The notes beneath the pieces were generated by a model, which made no database searches, had not been told where the DNA came from, and saw nothing but the letters and a program-made list of their open reading frames with translations. Positions 1-7,600 of a stretch of 23,486 bases of DNA are shown piece after piece. Within the stretch, counting starts at the first letter, position 1. The number at the start of each line of letters is the position of its first letter. The stretch is from JBFMCC01 sp034435275 (GTDB lineage: Bacteria; Chloroflexota; Anaerolineae; Anaerolineales; Villigracilaceae). A program made the translations under genes and the position numbers. Location of the stretch: positions 1 through 23,486 of the forward strand of contig DAOTXP010000309.1 in the NCBI GenBank assembly GCA_034435275.1. Direction: 5' to 3'.

Positions 1-153
1 ATCGCCGATGACAACCGAGGGCATCAGCCCCAGCGCGAGGGCGTGACGCGTTCCACCGTCCGCGGCGAGAATGAGATCGTCGGCGCGGACGATGGGACGC
101 GCGGCGGCGAGGTTGGGCAAATGTCCGTTGGCAAAGATGAGGAGGCGAGGCAT
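1..153 (-). CDS. thiN: Thiamine pyrophosphokinase, N-terminal 51 residues (cut by window edge)
   Basis: This enzyme transfers pyrophosphate from ATP to thiamine, making the cofactor TPP in the cytosol. I translated the minus strand from the ATG at 153-151 and it stays open to base 1. The product begins MPRLLIFANGHLPNL, has the ADGGTRHAL segment at about residues 30-38 and ends in VVIGD at residues 47-51. The DGGT segment and the VIGD stretch (normally continuing into LDS) are typical of the TPK catalytic domain. The gene lies directly behind a TPP riboswitch, which supports the call independently. A G-rich stretch at 161-168 may serve as ribosome binding site, although the spacing of about 12 nt is long. 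The remaining three quarters of the protein lie outside the window. Confidence 0.88.
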   Translation of the reverse strand, partial: MPRLLIFANGHLPNLAAARPIVRADDLILAADGGTRHALALGLMPSVVIGD

Positions 154-173
154 ATTGGTACTCGGCCCCCTCC

Positions 174-224
174 GCCCCTTCGGGGCACCTCCCCCATTTT
201 TGGCTTTCTCGAAAATGGGAGAGG
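174..224 (-). repeat. Two hairpins in the thiN leader, possible dispersed intergenic repeat
   Basis: Two inverted repeats lie between the riboswitch terminator and the thiN start. The first spans 188-224, with roughly 10-bp arms (CCTCCCCCAT against ATGGGAGAGG, one G-U pair in RNA) and an A/T-rich middle. The second is a perfect 5-bp-arm hairpin at 174-186 (GCCCC TTC GGGGC). Neither is followed by a U tract, so they do not look like terminators. The G/C-rich style resembles the palindrome at 23450-23486. That they belong to a dispersed family is inference. Confidence 0.5.
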
Positions 225-237
225 ATGGGTGGGGGGT

Positions 238-264
238 AAAAAAACCATCCTCGGCGGAGGACGG
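238..264 (-). terminator. Intrinsic terminator of the TPP riboswitch expression platform
   Basis: Read on the minus strand, CCGTCCTC pairs with GAGGATGG across a CGCC loop (264 down to 245; 8 bp, one G-U), followed at once by seven T residues (244-238). It lies between the TPP aptamer and thiN, where a ligand-controlled attenuator is expected. Its left arm and loop (260-254, CCTCCGC) are also complementary to the aptamer 3' end (289-283, GCGGAGG), which gives an alternative antiterminator helix. Confidence 0.88.
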
Positions 265-277
265 TTGATGCAGGTGA

Positions 278-368
278 CGATCCCTCCGCTGGCATAATCC
301 AGATCAGGTGTTGCGGGTCGAGCGCGTGACGCTCCTCTCAGCCTGTCGGTTCACAGGCTCCCCGTTCG
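278..368 (-). ncRNA. TPP riboswitch (THI element) upstream of thiN
   Basis: The minus strand carries the conserved TPP aptamer blocks in order. They are CGGGGAGCC (364-356), the hairpin GCCTGT/ACAGGC closing into GGCTGAGAGG, then GACCCGCAACACCTGATCTGG, ATTATGCCAGCGGAGGGA ending at 281. The CTGATCTGG, ATNNTGCCAGCG and AGGGA blocks match the family consensus closely. TPP binding is expected to lower expression of the downstream gene, here through the terminator at 238-264. The aptamer begins about 10 nt after the predicted transcription start. The outer P1 helix looks short, so the exact outer boundaries are approximate. Confidence 0.95.
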
Positions 369-381
369 ATTTGCAAAATGG

Positions 382-410
382 AGTATATGCCGCGCGCCGG
401 AGGCTGTCAA
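382..410 (-). promoter_or_regulatory. Sigma-70 type promoter for the TPP riboswitch-thiN unit
   Basis: On the minus strand a perfect -35 box TTGACA (410-405) is followed by a 17-bp spacer and the -10 box TATACT (387-382), which has five of six consensus bases. The predicted start is near 375, just upstream of the riboswitch aptamer. The -35 box is only three bases from the hairpin that ends the preceding operon. Confidence 0.85.
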
Positions 411-413
411 GAT

Positions 414-446
414 AGAAACCAGGTTTCCATGGAAAACCTGGTTTCT
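414..446 (-). terminator. Perfect 13-bp hairpin after the signalling operon, probable terminator
   Basis: AGAAACCAGGTTT (414-426) and AAACCTGGTTTCT (434-446) are exact inverted repeats around a 7-nt loop. The hairpin starts two bases past the stop codon of the last operon gene. The minus-strand 3' arm ends in TTTCTATCTT rather than a clean T tract, so termination may be weak or the stem may mainly protect the 3' end. Confidence 0.65.
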
Positions 447-447
447 G

Positions 448-1227
448 TCAACGAACTCTGCGCTTCCACTCTTCCTTCAATTGAAGTTCCTGCGGGCTGG
501 CGCCAGAATCGAGGGCAAGAAAGTCGGTGAGCAGGCGGTTGAATTTGAGGGTCTCGTCAATCATCGGGAAGTGGCCCGAATTTTCGAGCACGATCTGGTG
601 CATCATCGTGGGCATGGGATTCAGGGTCGGCGCGGGGATGGCGGGATCGTTCTGCCCGTAGACGAGCAGACAGGGAATGCCGGTCTGCCGCACCGCGCCG
701 AACAGGTTGTTGGATTGAAGCCCGGCCATCGAAGCGGCAATCGCCTTCGGGTCTGCCTTGACCGCATCGGAGAGGGCCGCGGCGGCTTCGGGCGCGCGGC
801 TGGCCAGCCATTCCAGCAAGTCCGCCGGCTGACCATTCCGCAGGCGGGTATGCACCGCGTCGTAGTCCATCGGACAGTTGACCGCCATGATACGGTCCAC
901 GTTTTGCTGGAAGCGGCGGGCAAAGTTGAAGCCGACCAGCCCGCCGAGGCCATGTCCAACAATGGCGATCTTGCCAATGCCGAGAACGTCCATGAACTGG
1001 CGGAGCATGTCGGCCTGCTGGTCGAGCGTGTAACGCTCGATACTGCGGGCGGTCTCGCCGAAACCCCACAGGTCGAGGGCGTAGGCGCGAAAAGAGACCG
1101 AGGCCACCTGCATGGATGGAATCCAGTATTTCCACGATCCCACCCAGCCATGCAGGAAGAAAATGGGACGTCCCCTCCCCAGCACCTCGTAGTGGACAAT
1201 TGCGCCGTCGAGAAAAGTGACACTCAT
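448..1227 (-). CDS. Alpha/beta hydrolase-like protein with nucleophile Ser replaced by Gly
   Basis: A 259-residue alpha/beta-hydrolase fold protein. It has the oxyanion segment FLHGWVGSW (residues 24-32), a nucleophile elbow reading VGHGLGG, the acid loop YGQND with Asp194, and the base SGHFPM with His219. In this superfamily the elbow is G-x-S-x-G. Here residue 93 is Gly (codon GGC at 951-949), so ordinary esterase or hydrolase catalysis is not expected. The paralogue at 13026-13826 aligns without gaps up to this point and keeps Ser93. The gene follows the single receiver by 82 nt and is last in the operon. No strong Shine-Dalgarno is visible. It could be a non-catalytic binding or signalling partner. 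The fold is clear and the role is unknown. Confidence 0.85.
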   Translation of the reverse strand: MSVTFLDGAIVHYEVLGRGRPIFFLHGWVGSWKYWIPSMQVASVSFRAYALDLWGFGETARSIERYTLDQQADMLRQFMDVLGIGKIAIVGHGLGGLVGFNFARRFQQNVDRIMAVNCPMDYDAVHTRLRNGQPADLLEWLASRAPEAAAALSDAVKADPKAIAASMAGLQSNNLFGAVRQTGIPCLLVYGQNDPAIPAPTLNPMPTMMHQIVLENSGHFPMIDETLKFNRLLTDFLALDSGASPQELQLKEEWKRRVR

Positions 1228-1309
1228 TCGAATTCACATTCGCGAGGAGATTGTCTCGTCGCCCTTCACTTTACGACCTTCCGATCAGGGCCCTCGCAAT
1301 CACACCTGT

Positions 1310-1684
1310 TCATTTTCCAAATTTCGCCAGAATGGCGCGCACGCGGTCGGTCAACTGATCGGGGGCAAAAGGCTTGAGCAGATATTCCTCGGCGCCCGCG
1401 TCGAGTCCGGTCTGAATCTCGGATTCCTGCCCTTTGGCGGACAGGAACACGACAGGAATATCCTTCAAATCTGGATTGGCCTTCATCATGCGGCAGGCGT
1501 CGTAGCCGGTCATGCGCGGCATGCGGACATCCATCAAGATGAGGTCAGGGTTTTCTCTGGGAGCCAGGTCCACGGCCTCCTCGCCGTTGGAGGCGGCGAC
1601 CACCTCGTACCCGGCGAAGCGCAGGGTGAAGGCCACCAAATCACGGATATCGGGTTCATCTTCAGCGATCAGTATTTTTGCCAT
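1310..1684 (-). CDS. Single-domain response regulator (CheY-like receiver)
   Basis: A 124-residue stand-alone receiver domain. It shows the acidic pair Glu8/Asp9, the phospho-acceptor Asp52 in LILMDVRMP, Ser82 in LSAKG and Lys104 in LLKPF. These residues fit a working phosphate-accepting receiver. There is no output domain, so it must act by protein contact or relay phosphate onward. I chose the ATG at 1684, which GGAAAGGG precedes at suitable distance. An upstream in-frame ATG at 1705 would add seven residues. The start lies inside the end of the kinase gene (23-nt overlap), so the two are probably translationally coupled and this receiver is the likely cognate partner of the kinase. Confidence 0.92.
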   Translation of the reverse strand: MAKILIAEDEPDIRDLVAFTLRFAGYEVVAASNGEEAVDLAPRENPDLILMDVRMPRMTGYDACRMMKANPDLKDIPVVFLSAKGQESEIQTGLDAGAEEYLLKPFAPDQLTDRVRAILAKFGK

Positions 1685-4600
1685 TCTTACCCTTTCCAGA
1701 TTCATAGATGGGCAACGTAAACGAGAATGTGCTGCCTTCGCCTGGTATACCTTTACTGCTCATCCAGATACGGCCCTGATGCATTTCGATCAACTGCTTG
1801 ACAATCGGCAGGCCGAGGCCCGTGCCCGGCGTTGCCAGCACGAGCGGATGCTCGCCGCGATAGAATCGTTCGAAGACACGCGGCTGATCTTCCGGGGTGA
1901 TCCCGACGCCATTATCCTTCACATCCACCTGCACTTCTTCGCCGCCGTTCGGCGTATGGATGCGGACGAGGATCTGTCCATTCTCCGGCGTATAGTGATA
2001 CGCGTTATCCACGAGGTTGTCGAGAATCTGACGGACGCGCTCGGTGTCACCATAGACGCGCGGCAGGTCCCTGGGCGCCTCAAGCGAGAGCGCCATCGGT
2101 TTGTTTTCCTCCTGCGAACGGCGCAGGATGTCCGCGAGCACGTCTTCGGCCACTTCACGCAGGTCGAGCGGCTGGGGTGAGAGGGTCACGCGCCCCGCCT
2201 CGATGCGCGAGATGTCGAGCAGGTCGTTGACGAGGATATTCAACCGTTCGGTGTTATTGCGGATGATCTGCAGGAAGTGCGCCTGATTCTCGTTCAATGC
2301 ACCGGCCGCCCCCATCAACAGGATATCGGCGTAACCGCGGATGGAGGTCATCGGTGTGCGCAGTTCATGGCTGACGGTCGCCACAAACTCGGACTTCAAG
2401 CGGTCCACCTCGACTTCGTGCGTGATATCGCGGAAGATGGACACCGTGCCAAGGAATTCGTTGTGCAACATGACCGGAGCGAGATGTACGAGGATGATGC
2501 GGTTATCCTCGAGTTCGATCTGCTCCGCATACGTGTCGCCCGCCTGATAGGCGGCAGGCTGGTCGGACCAGCGGCTGATCGTATCCATCCATGTGCCGGC
2601 CGCCTTGCCAAACAGGCCGCCAAACGTTTCGAGAGGCTGATGGAGGACGCGCTCGCTTTGCAGTTTGAGGATGCGTTCCGCGGAGGTGTTCAGGAACGTG
2701 ATGCGGTTGTCGACGCCGGTGACCAGCACCCCGTCGGCGACGGCCTCGAGGATGGCTTGCGAACGGCTGGCCTCCTCCTGCTCCTTGCGCAGCATCGTGC
2801 CGAGACGTTCGGCCTGGTCGCGGATCAATTCGTACAGGTGCGCGTTGTTGATGGCGACCGCCACCTGACCGGCAATGGCCTTGACCAGATTGAGCAGTTC
2901 GGCGCTGAAATAGGCTTCCTCCCGGTGGAAGGCCATCAACACGCCGATCACATCTTCACCGACCAGCAGAGGCGTGGCGATCGCGCTACGGTGATCGCGC
3001 GAACTTTGCGTGTTGCGCACCCAGCGCGGATCTCTGTGCAGATCGTCAATCAGCGCAGACTGGCGGTTCTCGACCACCCAACCGGCCAGTCCCTCGCCGA
3101 CTTTAAGAGCCACGCTGCGGCCCTCGACAGTGGCTCTTGCAGTCAGGTAACCGTAACCGGCGCGGTAGTGAAGTAGGTTGTCCTCGGCGTGTAACAACAT
3201 GATCGTGCCCTGTTCGGCGCCAATGGCGTCATTGAGCAGGGCCAGTGTGCGATTAAGCGCGCGATCCAGGTCGAGGCTAGAGGAGACCTCGGTGAGGATG
3301 CGCAGTAGGGTTTCGGTATTCTGTTGTTCGCGCTGCAACTGGGCGGTGCGTTCGACCACGCGCTGTTCGAGTTCTTCCGCCAGGCGCTGGGTCTCGGCAA
3401 AGAGGCGGGCGTTCTGAATGGCGACAATAGCCTGATTGGCCAGCGTGCTGAGAATTTGCTGGTCCTCCGCAGTATAGACATTGGGCTGATAACTCTGCGC
3501 CGAGAGCATGCCAACCGTCTCGCCGCCGAGGGTCATCGGCACTGCCAAGATGGACAGCGGCGCGCGCTCATCGCCGTAGGCCACGGCCCCGAGGACATCT
3601 GCCTGTTCGGCGTCATGCAGGATCAAAGGTTCGCCGGTCTTGATGACCTTTCCGCTCAAGCCTTTGCCGAGCGGCAGACGTTGAGTCGGCGAACGTTTGT
3701 CGCCATCCATTAGGTAAGCGCCTTCAATATCCTGCTGTTCTTTATCCAGCAGGGCAATCACGAACGATTCCACCGGCATCAGCCGTTTGGCTGCGCTGTG
3801 GACTGCCTTGTAAATCTCCTCCGGATCCAGGCTGGCGCCGATCTGGCTGGAGGCCTGGTTCAGGATGGAAAAGCGTTCCGCGGTGCGCACGGTGGACTGA
3901 TACAAACGGGCGTTTTCCAATGCGATGGATGCCTGATTGCCAATCGTGCGCGCCAGTTCAATCTCGGTCAGGCCGAAGTGGTTGTCCCCACCGCCATGTA
4001 CGAAGACCAGGGTTCGCGGATCGGGGGCGCCCAGCGGGAGAATCATCAAACCGCGCGTCTGGTTCCCAAGGAAATCAAGCAGGGGGGCCAGTTCGGGCTC
4101 GGCGCGCACATCCTCAACCGAGAATACGCCCCCTGATTCGCGCAGGCGGTCGAACAGCGGGGCGTTCGGAATGCTCTTGGGCGCGGCGCGTTTGGGGACC
4201 GGCAGAATAGCTTTGATCACAGGTTGTCCGCGTTCGAAGGCAATCACCGAGACGCGCAAGGCACCCAGCGCGCTGAACAATTCATTGGCCGTCAGTTCCT
4301 GAATCTGCCCCTCGTCCAGCAACCCGCTCAGGGCGGACGAGAAGCGGTTCAGCAAGGCCAAACGCTGGGAACGCTGATCCAGTTCCGCGGCGCGGGCGAC
4401 ACTTTCCTCAAACAGGCGGGCGTTTTCGAGCGCCACAGCCGCCTGGCTGGCAAACGTGGTCGCCACCTGAATCGATTCATTTGTGAACGAGTTGGCCTGC
4501 CAGCGTTCGAGCGCGATCAAACCGATCAATTCGCCCTTGGCCACAAGCGGAATGCCCATCCAGGAGAGACGCGGCGCTTCCAGCGGCGGGAAACGCGGAT

Positions 4601-7600
4601 CATGACGCACATCGCCCACCGCGATCGCCTGGCTGGTGCGAATCATTTCCTTGAACAGGGCGCTGTCGGCCACATCCACGCTCAGCCCGAGGCGTTGTTC
4701 CGTGTCGGGGAAACCGCGCGCCGCGGAGACGTACAGGCGATCCTTCTCGCGCAGCCAGAGGGTGGCCGTATCGTACGGCAACACCGGCCTTAATTGATCG
4801 AGCAGACCGGCTACCAATTCGCTGCTCTTCAGGCTGGAAGTAATGATCGCGGCTACATCGGTCAACGCCTGCAATTGACCAGCGCGTTCCTGCGTGGTTT
4901 GAACCAGGCGAACATTTTCAAGGGAAAGCGCCACCTGTTGCGAAAGCGAGATCAACAGGGTCTCATCTTCCGGTTTGAAGGCGGCAGGCGTATTGAAATT
5001 ATCCAGCACTAACACACCCAAACCCTGTTCCCCAGCCAGGATGGGAATCAAAAGGCTCGAAACCGGCAGGCGCCCGCCAGTTGCCTGACGATAGAGGTTG
5101 AGTTGTTCAGCCTCCAGCGGATAATCCCGCGTAAAGTTGACCTCATCCACGCGGCGCGGCCGGCCGTTGGCAAACACGGCGCCCGGCAGGGCTTCACCCG
5201 GCATATATGAAATCTGCATCATGCCCGCATTATCGGCATAGCCCGAAACGGCGCGCGGCAGGAGGCGCAGTTCCTGCGGATTCCATACCAAGACAACCCC
5301 GGCGTGTGCCGCGGGCAGGACGCGGCGGGCGCTGTCCAACAGCGATTTCACCACCGCGTTCGGATCCACACCGCTCAACTGGCGGCTGAAATCCAACAGC
5401 AGGTTCACTTCCTGCAGGCGGCGGCGCGTCTCATTCAGCAGGGCAATATTCTGTAACACGACCGAAGTCTGCCGCGCGATCTGGTAATAGACCTGGCGAT
5501 CCTCGTCCGTCAGCGCGGGCATGGGTTCCGGCGTGACTGCCAGCATGGCCGCCATGGAGTGCCCCTCGATCGCGATCGGCAGGCAGATCAAGCCTTTTGC
5601 CCGCAAGCCGGTCAATAGAGGCGCATCGCGCCACTCGTCGCTCTCATCCGTGTTCGCAACCAAGATCGCATCCCCCGACGCCAGACAGGCACGCAACGGA
5701 TTACGCTGACCGAAGAGGGCCTCTACGTTGGTGGCCTTCGGTACGCTGCCCAAGACGTGAAGGAGATGCGGCCCATCGGCAGTCTCCTCGGCAATGAGGG
5801 CCACGGACATCCCCAGCTGGGTGAGCACTTCGCGCCCCAGCGCCTGCAAAGCGGAGGAGGCATCCAGCTGGCGGCTGACCGACTCCGTGATAGCCAATCC
5901 AGCGCGGATGCGCTGGCCGCGCTGATCCAGGTTCTGGATGGCGATAGTCTGGTCGAGGTCCTTGCGCAGGAGCACCGGTAGGTCGTTCTGGGTCACCGAG
6001 AGCAGGCGTTGTTGACGCTGCAGGCCGGAAGAGAGCGACTCGATGCGATTGTTCAAATCGCTCAGGCGATAAAAATTGCTGATCGTCAATGAAGCCTGCG
6101 CGGCAAATGCCTCCAACGCTTCGATGGAGGCGCGGTCCGGGCGCATGCCGTCGCGGGGCGCGTCCACGCTCAATAGACCAAGCGGAGTGCCGTCCGCGTC
6201 TTCGAGAAGAGTCAACATGAAATCGTCCGGGTCCCAAGCGTTCGGGGAGTTTTCCACTTTCGCGCCTACAACCACGGAATACACATCGGCCGGGATGACC
6301 GGTGTCTGATCGGCCGGGATGAAGTAAGATCGGCTGATCTTGAACTCCGGCTTGAGCAACTGCTGAATGCTCTGCAAAGGCTGTTTGCGCGAGAGCAGGT
6401 CGGTTAACGTGTCGGGCGGCAGGCCCACACCGGCTACGCGGCGAAGCAGGCCGGTATCCGGTTCGTGTACGCTGAAAAGCACCACTTGGAACTGAGTCGC
6501 TTCCTGAATGCCCTGGGCAATGGCCTGCAACGATTGTTCCAGCGGCTGTTCGAAATTGATCGAATAATGCGTGTCGGTAAAGCGCGCCAGGGTCTCGGCC
6601 CGGCGGCGGAGGTTTTCAGCACGCTGGCGTTCCTCCTGGTAGCGACGCGCATTGGCGATCGCCAGCGCGGCCTGTGCGGCCAGGGTCTGCGCGGTTTCGA
6701 GCGCCAATTGATCGAAGAAGTTTGGTTGTTCGGCGTGCAAGTGAAGCAAACCGACCGTCTTGCCCTGCTGGGTGACCGGGACCACCAGTGCCGAACCAAC
6801 GCCGTCGTGCGGAGGCGGATACTGCCAGCTGCCGGTGTCCGCGACCAGGAGGGGCTGGCCGGTGGCGAGAACCTGCCGCGTCAGCGGCGAGAGGGGATTC
6901 TCCTTACAGCCGAGGGAGTAGACGACGCGCGGATCATGTGGAGCCGACGCGGGGTCCAGAAGCAGAATCGTCCCACAACCAGCGCGGGTGGTGCGCAGAC
7001 TCTCGGTGTGAATCACTTCGAGCAGGCGATCCAAGTCGAGAGTCGAATTAAGCTCGCGCGTGACGCGCACCACGGCCATCAACTGATCCACGCGGCGGCG
7101 CAGGTTTTCGTCGGTCTGGTTAAGCAGATTTGACCCTTCCACGGCAGCGGCAATCAGGCCGCCGGCGGTGGTCAGCACTTGGAGATCATTGGCCTTAAAG
7201 AAATCCGTATGACGACTGCCAAGCATGAATTCTCCCACGCTACGATCCCGCGCCACCAGCGGGAGAACAACGATGGATTCCATACCCAGCGCGCTGAAGT
7301 TGCGGATGTAAAGGGAATTGACGCGCTCGTCCACACTCAAGCGGCCGGAAAGGAACGGCTCCCGCGTACTCGATACGGAACCGAGAAATTCGCCCTCATG
7401 AAATTCAATGCGGTGGAGCGGTCTGGCCTGTTCGGGCGAGATACCCCACAATGAGGAGGATAATAACTGCAAGCCGGGGTGATCGTCATCCAACAGAAAG
7501 ATGGCGGCCGCATCCACTTGCAGAAGGGCGGCAAGTTCCTGCACGGAGGATTGCAGGACAACATCCAGTTGAGCAGGAGAGATCACCAGGCGGGCGATGC

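Noticed and set aside
24..297. Short frames on both strands at the left edge
   Set aside because: They overlap the thiN N-terminus and its leader; the correct frame is the one starting at 153, which has TPK motifs.
1228..1309. Terminator between the receiver and the last hydrolase
   Set aside because: Only short or distant complementary segments (GCGAGG/CCTCGC) without a T tract; not enough to split the operon.
481..1377. Plus-strand frame of 298 codons opposite the first hydrolase
   Set aside because: The minus strand encodes a clear alpha/beta-hydrolase fold; the plus frame is a GC-bias shadow that also runs into the receiver gene.
2277..3176. Plus-strand frame of 299 codons inside the kinase gene
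   Set aside because: It lies opposite the well-supported GAF/PAS coding sequence, and its translation has no recognisable domain.
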